A DNA stretch of 64,000 nucleotides from Prolixibacteraceae bacterium UBA6029 (GTDB lineage Bacteria > Bacteroidota > Bacteroidia > Bacteroidales > Prolixibacteraceae), in the NCBI GenBank assembly GCA_002429385.1, contig DIZL01000014.1:44364-108363 (forward strand), in the 5' to 3' direction. The number at the start of each line of letters is the position of its first letter. Position 1 is the stretch's first letter. Positions 16,486 to 25,778 of the stretch are shown piece by piece. The notes under the pieces were generated by a model. It was given only the letters and a program-made list of their open reading frames with translations. It was not told where the DNA came from and did no database searches. The position numbers and the translations under genes were made by a program.

Positions 16486-19400
16486 TTACTGTAGGATAAT
16501 CTTTTTCATGATTGTCTTTCCGTCTTTCAGAATAATCTTCAGGATATAGATTCCGGGAGGGGTTGGAGGAACTTCAATCCGGATTCCATAATTTTGTATT
16601 TTGACATGAAGTCCTGAAACTTCTATTCCATTGGTGGTGAACAGGGAAATTCGTTCAGGCTGAACCGAACCGTCCAGTTCAATAGTAATCTCACGCTGAG
16701 CAGGATTGGGATAAATCCGTAAGATCGGATCGCTTTCTAAACTCCGGGCAATAGTCGGCCATTGATTCTTTAATTGTTCAATCTGAGAAGGGGGAATTTC
16801 TGTGTTCCATAACTTGAATTCGTCAACGCTCCCCAATAGTCCATACTGGGTTTCTACATTGTCCATCCTGCCAATGGTAATTGGCTTGGTTGAGGTTAAA
16901 ATTGATCCTGAAAAGGCCTTAAAACTATCTAAAACGCCATTCACATATAGTTCCATGGAATAACCGGTATAGACAGCCGCCACATGGTAGTATTGGTTGA
17001 GATTAATCGGAGCCGAGCCGTCAAGATCAGAAACACCTGTACTTGTCTTAACGGTCCATCGAAACTTACCTTCAGGTATGATTGAAAGTTTATAGCGCTG
17101 TTGCCAAGATCCGTGGGAAATGATAAACCGTTCTGAACCCAGTTGTTCGCATTTTACCCAGCAACTCAGGCTTACGGCATTGGCAAAATTAAGATCAGCA
17201 TTATTTGCTGTATAAATAATGTTTTGTCCGGATGTAAACCGATAAGCTTTCAAGGGCACTCCCCAGGGATCATCTGTTTTGGTAGCCCCGATTATGGTAG
17301 CATTGAAGCTGTTGGAAATGGCATTTCGTCCGTCAATGTCAAAGGGATACCAGATCAGCGGAGTTTGAGAGGGAAGACTGGTGTTTTTGGTCAGAACCCC
17401 GATTGATACAGTGGTTGAAAGATTAATCTGATTGGTAACCTGTAGTGTAATTGTTGAAACTCCCGGACTTGCCGGTGCCTGCCAGGACACGGAACTCCCG
17501 TTTGTCTGGTTTAACACTCCTGCTGAAGCGCTCCATGAATATACAAGGGTTTCACCGGGAGCCGGTTCAGCAAGCGCTGTATAGGTGTTGCTTTCGCCTA
17601 TCCCTGTATATTTTAAATTGGACTGAATTCCTTTAACAACCGGTGGCACAGGAATGAATTCAACAAATTTTAAATGGAGCGTGTCTTCTGCGGTTTGTCC
17701 ATTGGCGCTGATAATGCATTTGAGTACTGATTGCGACTGAACAGCTGGCGCCGTGATCTGAATCACTGATTGGTTCTGTCCACTGATCAGGACATCATCC
17801 AGATACCATATGAACTGTACCTGGACACCTGAAGGTCCGCTTCCCGGGGTGCAATAAGCGTTGAATAGGGAACCGGTGATGATTGGATTGTGATCAGCCG
17901 AGATTGACTTTATCCGGAGGGCTGAAGCATAATTGTACTTATAATGATAATCGAGAACAGCGGTACCTGCATAAAGTCTTCCATTACTGGCTGCCGGTAT
18001 GATGCCTGAAGGATAAAGTCTGATTAACCTTGTCTCTCCGGAAGGTACGGTTAACTGAATAGTCCCTGATGCTGAAGAAAACAAGGTAGTTTCGGTGATC
18101 GCATCGTAAACACCAAATGTGCCCGACGGAAGGTTTACATCAACTTGTTTGGCTCCGCTTGTGGGATTAAAATACAGATAGGAGACGAAGGATTGGTCAC
18201 CGTAAAAATCTGTTTTATTAAGATCTATCTGAAGGATTTCAGGAATATTGGTTGTTTGAACTACCGCTGCAAGATAACCGACACTTGACCCACTGTACAG
18301 CGACAGATTGGTTGATGCCCAGCCGCCCCCAATGGCATCGCCAGTAGCAAAGGGGGTTTGTCCCTGCAGGATTTGTTTCATTGATTCGTAGGGAATATAG
18401 GCCGTAGGATCATTTGCAGAAGCCCAGGCATAAGAATCCTGATGGGTCTGCGGCAGGGCATTCCAGTAGAACAGCCTGCTGGCATTGGTAACATTGAGTA
18501 TCCATTTGGCGATGGCCCTTGCAAAGCGTTTATCATACTTGGGCAGTGGCGCCAATGCGGCTGTCTGTTGGAAGCCATTCATGACAAAGGCATAATCGTT
18601 GCCACCATCATTGGCTTCTCCGATCAGGCCTGAAACATCATAGCCTCCCCAGTTTCCAATAATAGAACCCCAGCCTCTTAAGGCGCCACGGTCAAAGCTC
18701 CAGCTAAGCATATTCTGTATCGGGTAGCTCGTCCCTTCAATCGCATTCATTTTGGCAGCAGTAAGCGTTCCGTAGGGTAACTGAAGTTCGTAGGAGGGAT
18801 TAGTTGTCATTCCGGAAAGAAAATCCATGGAAAGCTGGGCTCCTTCGAAGTATTTCCGGTTTCCGGTTTCATGGTAGGCGTTATAGAGCAACCAGCCGAT
18901 GCTTCCTGCCGATTCGGGCTCCGGAACACTATTGTTTAGCGGTAATCCTGTACCGAGGTTGAAAGCCCGGTAATTCATGTTTGGCAAGGTCCACGGAGTG
19001 GTGGTTCCTCCCAGTTTGTTGACACAGCTTAGCCATTGGTTGGCTACTGTAGTGAATTGTGAAGCATATTCAGGAGTAGTCGTGGGATATAAATATCGTA
19101 ATTGGTAGAAATAGACATTAGGCATGACATCGTACCACCAGTCATCGCCTGAAGTGGTAGAATAATCGTTCAGATAAACGTTTTGTCCGTTCTTAAGATT
19201 GAAGAAGTCTTTTGTTTTTGCTACCCAGTTTGTGCCATTCTGGTTGCTTTTATCGATACCAGTAAGCGAAGCTCCGACAATGGCCGGCATAATGTTTATT
19301 CCTTCAGCCTGGTTGGGATGACTGGCAGCTCCCACATATGAATCGAGATATACTGGGATATTATCTGCATAATTAAACTGCCCCATTGTTCCAAGACGAG

Positions 19401-19602
19401 ACAAGGGTAGGTATTGTCCTGTTTTAGTGGTGTTGAAGACATAGCTGTCGTAATCATGTGCCACGGTTTTCCAATCCCTGATAGACAGTGGTGCTGGGAT
19501 ATCTGGCATCTGATCGATCCGGGAGATACTCAACTGTCCCTGCTGTGCAAAGGATAGCAAGGTGAAAAGGCAGAGTTGCAGAATAAGTAAATAACGGATC
19601 AT
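16486..19602 (-). CDS. Secreted PUL protein: novel N-terminal domain, Ig-like, LamG, T9SS sorting domain
   Basis: A 1038-residue protein. A signal peptide (MIRYLLILQLCLFTLLSFAQ) is followed by a ~500-residue domain homologous to the lipoprotein at 25779-27500. Shared motifs include RIDQMPD (28-34), GIDKSNQNG, DWWYDVMPNVYFY (~154), YGTLTAAKMNA, WGGYDVSGL (~317), NVTNASRLFY and NKTDFYGDQS. Next come two Ig/PKD-like regions (~560-740), a LamG domain (~747-949) ending FKLWNTEIPPSQI, and a type A T9SS C-terminal sorting domain (LRIYPNPAQREITIEL to KKIILQ). It is therefore predicted to be exported through the type IX system and attached to or released from the cell surface. It is the last gene of the PUL. 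The N-terminal domain is unrecognised; its rich W/D/Y motif set suggests a glycan-active enzyme. Confidence 0.85.
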   Translation of the reverse strand: MIRYLLILQLCLFTLLSFAQQGQLSISRIDQMPDIPAPLSIRDWKTVAHDYDSYVFNTTKTGQYLPLSRLGTMGQFNYADNIPVYLDSYVGAASHPNQAEGINIMPAIVGASLTGIDKSNQNGTNWVAKTKDFFNLKNGQNVYLNDYSTTSGDDWWYDVMPNVYFYQLRYLYPTTTPEYASQFTTVANQWLSCVNKLGGTTTPWTLPNMNYRAFNLGTGLPLNNSVPEPESAGSIGWLLYNAYHETGNRKYFEGAQLSMDFLSGMTTNPSYELQLPYGTLTAAKMNAIEGTSYPIQNMLSWSFDRGALRGWGSIIGNWGGYDVSGLIGEANDGGNDYAFVMNGFQQTAALAPLPKYDKRFARAIAKWILNVTNASRLFYWNALPQTHQDSYAWASANDPTAYIPYESMKQILQGQTPFATGDAIGGGWASTNLSLYSGSSVGYLAAVVQTTNIPEILQIDLNKTDFYGDQSFVSYLYFNPTSGAKQVDVNLPSGTFGVYDAITETTLFSSASGTIQLTVPSGETRLIRLYPSGIIPAASNGRLYAGTAVLDYHYKYNYASALRIKSISADHNPIITGSLFNAYCTPGSGPSGVQVQFIWYLDDVLISGQNQSVIQITAPAVQSQSVLKCIISANGQTAEDTLHLKFVEFIPVPPVVKGIQSNLKYTGIGESNTYTALAEPAPGETLVYSWSASAGVLNQTNGSSVSWQAPASPGVSTITLQVTNQINLSTTVSIGVLTKNTSLPSQTPLIWYPFDIDGRNAISNSFNATIIGATKTDDPWGVPLKAYRFTSGQNIIYTANNADLNFANAVSLSCWVKCEQLGSERFIISHGSWQQRYKLSIIPEGKFRWTVKTSTGVSDLDGSAPINLNQYYHVAAVYTGYSMELYVNGVLDSFKAFSGSILTSTKPITIGRMDNVETQYGLLGSVDEFKLWNTEIPPSQIEQLKNQWPTIARSLESDPILRIYPNPAQREITIELDGSVQPERISLFTTNGIEVSGLHVKIQNYGIRIEVPPTPPGIYILKIILKDGKTIMKKIILQ

Positions 19603-19950
19603 GGAGGGAAGGTTTAAAAAATGATAAGATTATTTTGAATGAAAAGTTGAACCCACTTCGGGGTTCTAATTTGTCTTTTCTACATTTTCCTCCGGTTTCA
19701 CCGGAGGTTATTCAGATTATAGTCCTTCGGACTTTTGATTCGGAAAGCCCTGAAAGGGTTGAATTTGAATAACCGTGGGTGTTAACCCACGGAAAAGAGA
19801 ACAAATAAGATCACAACCCTGAAAGGGTTGAACTATTAATATTTCAGTACAAAAAAGAGGTAGGCCCAAGTTCCTGCCCCGAGTACTCGGGGCAGGGAAT
19901 CTTGAGCCTTACCCTTTTAGATGTTCAAATAATCAGAATAAATCACTGAA
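19603..19950. repeat. Intergenic cluster of REP-like palindromes
   Basis: The 348-bp gap before the last PUL gene is packed with short palindromes at about 19650-19830: CACTTCGGGG, CTCCGGTTTCACCGGAG, AGTCCTTCGGACT, CCGTGGGTGTTAACCCACGG and two copies of ACCCTGAAAGGGTTGAA. These words recur between genes across Bacteroidota and behave like REP/BIME sequences. A separate strong hairpin follows at 19853-19919. No gene is seen here. Confidence 0.75.
19853..19919. terminator. Strong hairpin, terminator- or attenuator-like
   Basis: Centred on a perfect 24-bp palindrome at 19873-19896 (half-site CCTGCCCCGAGT). Outer arms extend the stem (AAAAGAGGTAGGCCCAAG on the left against AAGGGTAAGGCTCAAG read from the right strand). 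It is flanked by A- and T-runs on both sides, so it could stop transcription in either direction. It lies 32 bp after the stop of the LamG lipoprotein gene and could uncouple the last PUL gene from the rest. Confidence 0.7.
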
Positions 19951-21054
19951 TTATGGTTTTTCGTCATTATAAAGTTTGCCAACCTGTCCATCAGTCAAAG
20001 CAGTGTTGTAAACTTTCAGCTCATCAATAGCACCTTTAAAAGAGGCTACGTTAGCAGTAGTTATCCAATTAAAATTTAAAGGATGTAGCGCTATTTCAGC
20101 ATCTGTTGCAAAAGAGCCAATTAAGAATGGTTGTGCAACCATGGTATAGGTATACGCGGTTTCGACATCAACAAGTGAAAGAGTACGAGTTAGTGGCCCT
20201 ACGGCATCGGTTGAAGAATAACTTTGAACCATCACTCCATTAATGTAAAACTTTAGTATTTTAGTTGTGCTATTAAGCGAAACTACAACATGGGTCCATA
20301 CCAGAGGAGCAACGATACCAGAATTAGCATCAAAATCCTGAACTGCGGTTGCGCTTATCCGCTCGGTGAACAATGGTTTTCCGACAGATTGGGTTGCAAA
20401 CTTATATCCCCACCAGTAGTTTTGTGAAACTATACAGTTGTTCTCCCAACCTTGCACATCATTTTTTATCCATGCTGAGATAGAAATATCAGCAGGCAGG
20501 AAGCTGACCGAATAAGGCACCTCGAGGTGAGCTCCATTATTCAGATAAATTGCTTTTCCCCCTTTATAACCATCAACCCATGTAGGCAATGCTGCAGAAG
20601 CACCTAATAGAGCAGTCCATCCTTTGGTAAAAGTTGCAACTTGCTTAGCAGCGGAATAGGAAGTAGCGGTAGTACCGGTTCCTTCGTCAAAGTGCCAACC
20701 GGCAACAAGATACAGGGACTCATCAATAAATCCATAAGCCTTTGAATTTAATAAGGTCATTGCAGCATTCAGCTGAATAACCAGGTTGTCGATCTGTGAC
20801 TGTGTAAGCATAGGAGCAGCAGCAGTTTTCACAGTTGCCAGGGTGGCTTGATAAGTTGTGATGTCTGCCTGTGGATAATCAGTCGATGTTGCAGCAGCAG
20901 AAAGTGCATCAGCTGATGCAATTGCTGCTGTGAGAGCGGTTTTATCTCCCGCTACAACGGTGGCGTCTTTTTTACAAGATCCAAGAAACAATGCTGAACT
21001 TACAACAAGCAGAAGCAGCATGGTGCGTACTCTAATCAATTTTTCCATTTTCAT
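19951..21054 (-). CDS. LamG-domain surface lipoprotein of the PUL
   Basis: A 367-residue lipoprotein from the ATG at 21054 (MKMEKLIRV). The longer open frame to 21093 lacks signal character. The lipobox is SSALFLGSC followed by KKD. A Thr/Ala-rich three-helix region follows (GDKTALTAAIASADALSAA to VIQLNAAMTLLNSK), resembling FIVAR-type spacer domains. After it comes a LamG/concanavalin-like lectin domain (YLVAGWHFDEGTGTT through ISAWIKNDVQGWENN to GAIDELKVYNTALTDGQV). It directly follows susD, with 50 bp between, in the slot usually held by SusE/SusF-type surface glycan-binding proteins, so I infer a glycan-binding role. An enzymatic role cannot be excluded. Confidence 0.85.
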   Translation of the reverse strand: MKMEKLIRVRTMLLLLVVSSALFLGSCKKDATVVAGDKTALTAAIASADALSAAATSTDYPQADITTYQATLATVKTAAAPMLTQSQIDNLVIQLNAAMTLLNSKAYGFIDESLYLVAGWHFDEGTGTTATSYSAAKQVATFTKGWTALLGASAALPTWVDGYKGGKAIYLNNGAHLEVPYSVSFLPADISISAWIKNDVQGWENNCIVSQNYWWGYKFATQSVGKPLFTERISATAVQDFDANSGIVAPLVWTHVVVSLNSTTKILKFYINGVMVQSYSSTDAVGPLTRTLSLVDVETAYTYTMVAQPFLIGSFATDAEIALHPLNFNWITTANVASFKGAIDELKVYNTALTDGQVGKLYNDEKP

Positions 21055-21104
21055 AATGTTACTTTTAATGTTTATTAATATTAATGATTGCAATTGTCAT
21101 CTAA

Positions 21105-22646
21105 TTATTTAATGGCCTGGTTTGCATCTACTTCAGCCTGCGGAATTGGGAAATACCGATTGGTGTCGTAGTTGTAATCCTTGCCAAGTGCGGCTTCGGC
21201 AATAGTCTTGCCCCAGCGTGTCAGGTCAAAATAACGGTGAAATTCCTGAGCCAGTTCAACTCTTCTTTCATTTTGAATGGCTGTCCGGAGTAGGGTTTGA
21301 TCTGAAGTTGTGACGTCAGCCAACAGATCATCGGGAGGAGTTCCTTTAAAACTTGCACGGGCACGCTGTCTCACTTTATTGAGATATACTTTAGCCTGTT
21401 CAGCATTGCCGGATTCATTGTACGCCTCTGCTTTCATCAGTAAGACATCGGCATAACGCAGATATATATAATTGAGACCACCATCGCCTTTCAACGCAGA
21501 AGAAACTTCTGAGAGAGGCTGCTGGTGTTTTTTGGTCAAGTATCCGGTTGGAGACCAACTTGCGCTGAAAAGGTCACCATTCAGCCAAGGTTGGCCATCA
21601 CGGCCAACAGAAGCATCGAGGCGTGGGTCAACTTCGCCGGTAGCACTTATTTCAAATGCATCGACCAGACTTTGAGTCGGTGCGTTGAAATAATACCCAC
21701 CTTCAGAAGCAGGCGCAAACCATTGATTCAGTTCGCTTCCAGTCATTGGATTCTGTCCCGACAAATGTTGAATCGCGAAAACAGATTCACTGCTGTTATT
21801 GTAGGCAAGTTTGAAATTATTGGCGTAATCAGGTAAAAGACTATAGATGCCAAGGTCTTCAACCTGTTGGAAATATCCGGTAGCTGCGGTCCATTTCTGC
21901 TCATACAGACTTGCTTTTCCGAGCATAGCCAATGCTGCGCCTTTGGTAACACGACCAACATCGGGTATGGTGTATGAAACTGGTAAAACTGCTGCCGCTT
22001 CAGTCAAGTCTTTTTCAATCTGTACATAAATGGCCGAAACTTCGCTCAGCGGTACATTAATTGTTTCCTGAGTGAGCTGGGGAAATAGTTTCAACGGAAC
22101 TTTTCCGAAAATATTTACCAGGTTGAAGTAGCTGTATGCCCTGATAAATTTAGCTTCCCCGATGATGCGGTTTTTCAGTGTATCTGACATTGTAACTCCA
22201 GGAACGTTGGCGATTACATTGTTGGCACGGGCAATGGCTTCATAGGTAAATTTCCAGAATGTGTTGATCTCCCCATTGGTTGAATTGGCCGTGAAATTAT
22301 CGATATTAGTAATTTCGGACTGATCACCGGGATTACCTCCTTTAACTGCATCATCGGAAGCGACGTCTCCAAAAACCCAGATTACATTGTCTGCACTTGA
22401 AAACGAAAGGGCATTGTATGTACCGTTAATCGCCTGAAGAGCCTGTTTGTCATTTTTGTAAAAGGTGTCAGTTGAGAAACTGCCTTTCAGATTTTCGGTA
22501 AGGAAATCCTTACATGAACCAAAGAGGATCAGCATCAATACCAATAGTAGTATAGGATGAAACCTTCTTATTCTTGTTTTTTCGACCTTTGCTTTCATCA
22601 TCTTATTTTTGAAAGTGTCTGATATTTTAATTGAAATCTTTTTCAT
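21105..22646 (-). CDS. susD: SusD-family outer-membrane lipoprotein
   Basis: A glycan-binding lid that sits over the SusC channel on the cell surface. It has 513 residues; the lipobox LMLILFGSC puts the acylated Cys at residue 45 and is followed by KDFLTENLKGSFS. SusD hallmarks are NAIATYN-like NGTYNALSF, IARANNVIANVPG, the TPR-like IGEAKFIRAYSYFNLVNIFGKVPL, and the C-terminal RYADVLLMKAEAYNESGN, RQRARAS and ERRVELAQEFHRYFDLTRWG. The 45-residue lead is long, so ATGs at 22601 or 22598 are plausible alternative starts, but 22646 lies only 11 bp after the susC stop. It is operon-linked with susC and the LamG lipoprotein. Confidence 0.95.
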   Translation of the reverse strand: MKKISIKISDTFKNKMMKAKVEKTRIRRFHPILLLVLMLILFGSCKDFLTENLKGSFSTDTFYKNDKQALQAINGTYNALSFSSADNVIWVFGDVASDDAVKGGNPGDQSEITNIDNFTANSTNGEINTFWKFTYEAIARANNVIANVPGVTMSDTLKNRIIGEAKFIRAYSYFNLVNIFGKVPLKLFPQLTQETINVPLSEVSAIYVQIEKDLTEAAAVLPVSYTIPDVGRVTKGAALAMLGKASLYEQKWTAATGYFQQVEDLGIYSLLPDYANNFKLAYNNSSESVFAIQHLSGQNPMTGSELNQWFAPASEGGYYFNAPTQSLVDAFEISATGEVDPRLDASVGRDGQPWLNGDLFSASWSPTGYLTKKHQQPLSEVSSALKGDGGLNYIYLRYADVLLMKAEAYNESGNAEQAKVYLNKVRQRARASFKGTPPDDLLADVTTSDQTLLRTAIQNERRVELAQEFHRYFDLTRWGKTIAEAALGKDYNYDTNRYFPIPQAEVDANQAIK

Positions 22647-22657
22647 AGTCCCTAAGA

Positions 22658-25600
22658 TTAAAAGGTGATGTCAAGTCCAAGCATTAATGTTCTTGCTGAG
22701 GGATATGTTCCCCAGTCGATTCCGCTGGAACGGTCTCCTTCATTTTTGGAGTTGTCGCTGACGGTCATTTCCGGGTCAAGACCTGAATATTTGGTGAAAG
22801 TGAGCAGATTGGAGCCCGAAGCATAAATCCTTACCTGAGCTATGCCTATAGTTTTAAGAGTTTTCGCTGGAAGGGTATAACCGATCTGTACATTTTTCAA
22901 CCGTACGTATGAGCCATCTTCCAGAAAACGGGATGAAGGCATCGCATTGTTTGATTTGGCGGACCATGATGCCCTTGGCTGAGTATTGGAAGTACCTTCA
23001 CCTGTCCAGCGATTGTCAAAATAGCGCTGCGTTACTGTAAATCCACGATAGAAGCCTTCAATATCCTGGTTAATCTGAGAATAGATTTTGTTGCCGTAAA
23101 CTCCCTGAAAGAACATGCTTATGTCGAAGTTTTTATAGTTTCCTGTGAGATTCAGTCCACCGTTCAGCCATGGGATTGCACTACCAAGGTAAACGCGGTC
23201 AAGGTTGTCAATATGCCCGTCACCATTGGCATCTACATATTTCACATCTCCCGGATGAATGGTGCCTCCCTGAAGGGCAGATAGCAAAATGTCGGTTTGG
23301 TTTTGAAATATGCCTGCCATTTGAAGCATGTAAAAGGAACCGATGGGATGTCCAACCGCAGTTTGTGTGGCATATATGCCTGTCTCAACGAGTCCTCCAT
23401 AAAGCGGTGCATTTATTTTTAACACTTCGTTGTGTACATATGCAAGATTTCCGCCAATGGAATAGCCCCAATCCTTCTTTTTCACCCTATAAGTTGCTTC
23501 GAATTCAACTCCATTATTCAATACTGAGCCGTTATTGATCCAGGCAGGTGCTGAATATCCTGTTGATGGTGGATTAGATGCGTTTACCAGCATATTCTCC
23601 GTTACTTTATAATAGTAGTCGAGCGAAAGTGCAAGTGCTCCTTTCCAAAGCTCGGCATCCACGCCTCCATTGTATTGGTAGCTGGTTTCCCACTTCAGGT
23701 TGTTGTTGCCAAGAGCTGACTGGGCGTAACCACTATTGGACACATTGCTCAAAGGATAATTGTAATAGGGAGATATCCTGTCTTTATCAGCATAAAGGCC
23801 AATATCCTGGTTTCCTACAGCGCCATAACCTGCCCGAAGTTTAAGATTCGAAAGCCATGAAACATCTTTCAGGAAATCTTCCTGGGTTAAAACCCATCCG
23901 GCAGAAGCGGAGTAGAAAGTTCCCCATTTGTTGTTGCCTGTAAACCGGGATGAACCATCACGTCTCAATGTTCCCGACAAATAGTATTTCTCTTTATAAT
24001 CGTAACTTACCCTTCCGAAGAAAGAGGCCAGTGTTGAAGCATACTCAGTCTGGCTGCTGATTTTGGTGCCCAGTCCGTTACCAATATAGATCAATTCGGT
24101 CTGTTCTACAGGGAAATTCATATCGCTGGCGTATAATCCTTTTCCGTTATTCCCGATAGCTTCAAACCCTGCCATGGCAGAAAAGGTATGAGATTCGCCG
24201 AATTTGGTTTCGTAGTTAATCACATTATTCATCGAAATGTTGGAAGTTTGTACATTTCCGATACTCAGACCGTTCAATCCATTAATACGATTTAACGTAC
24301 CCCAGGTAGGGTAAAATTGGCGACTGTTTGAATTGGTGTAATCCAGACCTGCATTGGTTGTAAATTTTAATTCGGGAGTTATTTTAGCAATAAAATAAAC
24401 CTTACCCATAAAACTGTTGTCTTTCCGGTTATTGTCGTTGTGGGCACTCATACCAATAGGATTATATCCATCACCGAGGAAGGAGTTAAATTTCTGATCT
24501 CCAAAGTATTCAGAGGGAAGGTCGACATACGTGCCATTGGGAAATTGGATTGGAATGGCTGGGTTACGGAAGAATGCATACCGGACGACACTTCCTCCAT
24601 TACCACCTGCACCATCGCCTGAACTGCCAATGATATCGGTACTCGAAATGCCTGCAAGCATATTGGCGCCAACCGTCAGCCATTTGCTGGCTTCAGTATT
24701 CACATCTGCACGGAGAGTTCCACGGGAATAACCGCTTCCTTTTATTATTCCCTTCTGATCAAACAGTGAAGTGGAAATCAGGAAATTGGATGTTTCATTT
24801 CCGCCGGATAGTGTAATCTCATGCGAATTGATCGGTGCCGGTTGAAACAATTCTTTTACATAGTTCACATTAGCGAACTTTGCAGCATCAGCAGGAGTGA
24901 TCAGACTTCGTTGAAGACTTTGAGGCAGAAAGGCATTGTCGTTAGTGGCAGCTTCGTTATATATGGTGACATAATCTTTGGTATCGACCATTTTTGTAAG
25001 GTTAATAGCTTGCTGAACACCAGTCTGACCGCGATAGGTGACTATGGTTTTTCCTTTTGCCCCTTTCTTGGTGGTAATAAGCACAACTCCGTTATTGGCG
25101 CGCGAACCATATACTGCTGCTGCCGAAGCATCTTTCAGTACTGTGATATTTTCGATATCGCCGAGTGAAAGAATTTTAAGTGCATCGGCTGTCGGGATAC
25201 CGTCAACAATATAAAGCGGTCCGTTGCCCGAATTGATTGACCCGGTTCCACGGATATGAACCGTAACTCCTTCACCCGGAGCGCCGGTATTTTGGGTCAC
25301 CTCAACTCCGGCGATTCGTCCCTGTAAAGCCTGAGTAACATCCGCTACCGGCAAGATGGTGAGATCTTTTGCGTTTACTTTGGAAACAGCTCCCAGAATA
25401 TTTCGCTTCTTGGTGGAGCCGTATCCAATTACTACCATTTCATTAAGCATGACATCTTCCGAGGAAAGCTTGACATCAATAACTGTCCGGGTACCCAGAA
25501 CCTGCTCAACTGCTGTGAATCCAATATATGAATACACTAAAGCAGAAGAACTTGTTAGTTGATCTGATGCCAGGCGGTATTTCCCATTCGCATCTGAAAT

Positions 25601-25750
25601 AGTACCTACTTTGGTACCTTTAAGTTGAACCGTAACACCAATGAGGGTTTCACCCGATTTGGCATCAGTTATTGTTCCTTCAACCGTATGTTGTGCAAAC
25701 AGCGATACGGTCACTGAAATCATCATCATTAGTAATAGAAGTCTTTTCAT
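22658..25750 (-). CDS. susC: SusC/RagA-family TonB-dependent transporter
   Basis: The outer-membrane channel that imports oligosaccharides with SusD, powered by TonB/ExbBD. It has 1030 residues: a signal peptide (MKRLLLLMMMISVTVSLFAQ), then the carboxypeptidase-regulatory-like domain HTVEGTITDAKSGETLIGV. The plug carries NEMVVIGYGSTKKRNILGAV, ALQGRIAGVEVTQNTGAPG, the RGTGSINSGNGPLYIVDG signature and DASAAAVYGSRANNGVVLIT. A beta-barrel follows, ending TLMLGLDITF with a C-terminal Phe. There is no sigma/anti-sigma extension. It is flanked by the 573-residue lipoprotein gene (28 bp) and susD (11 bp), so it lies inside one operon. Confidence 0.97.
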   Translation of the reverse strand: MKRLLLLMMMISVTVSLFAQHTVEGTITDAKSGETLIGVTVQLKGTKVGTISDANGKYRLASDQLTSSSALVYSYIGFTAVEQVLGTRTVIDVKLSSEDVMLNEMVVIGYGSTKKRNILGAVSKVNAKDLTILPVADVTQALQGRIAGVEVTQNTGAPGEGVTVHIRGTGSINSGNGPLYIVDGIPTADALKILSLGDIENITVLKDASAAAVYGSRANNGVVLITTKKGAKGKTIVTYRGQTGVQQAINLTKMVDTKDYVTIYNEAATNDNAFLPQSLQRSLITPADAAKFANVNYVKELFQPAPINSHEITLSGGNETSNFLISTSLFDQKGIIKGSGYSRGTLRADVNTEASKWLTVGANMLAGISSTDIIGSSGDGAGGNGGSVVRYAFFRNPAIPIQFPNGTYVDLPSEYFGDQKFNSFLGDGYNPIGMSAHNDNNRKDNSFMGKVYFIAKITPELKFTTNAGLDYTNSNSRQFYPTWGTLNRINGLNGLSIGNVQTSNISMNNVINYETKFGESHTFSAMAGFEAIGNNGKGLYASDMNFPVEQTELIYIGNGLGTKISSQTEYASTLASFFGRVSYDYKEKYYLSGTLRRDGSSRFTGNNKWGTFYSASAGWVLTQEDFLKDVSWLSNLKLRAGYGAVGNQDIGLYADKDRISPYYNYPLSNVSNSGYAQSALGNNNLKWETSYQYNGGVDAELWKGALALSLDYYYKVTENMLVNASNPPSTGYSAPAWINNGSVLNNGVEFEATYRVKKKDWGYSIGGNLAYVHNEVLKINAPLYGGLVETGIYATQTAVGHPIGSFYMLQMAGIFQNQTDILLSALQGGTIHPGDVKYVDANGDGHIDNLDRVYLGSAIPWLNGGLNLTGNYKNFDISMFFQGVYGNKIYSQINQDIEGFYRGFTVTQRYFDNRWTGEGTSNTQPRASWSAKSNNAMPSSRFLEDGSYVRLKNVQIGYTLPAKTLKTIGIAQVRIYASGSNLLTFTKYSGLDPEMTVSDNSKNEGDRSSGIDWGTYPSARTLMLGLDITF

Positions 25751-25778
25751 ATTATTGGTTTTTGAGCGGTTTTAGATT

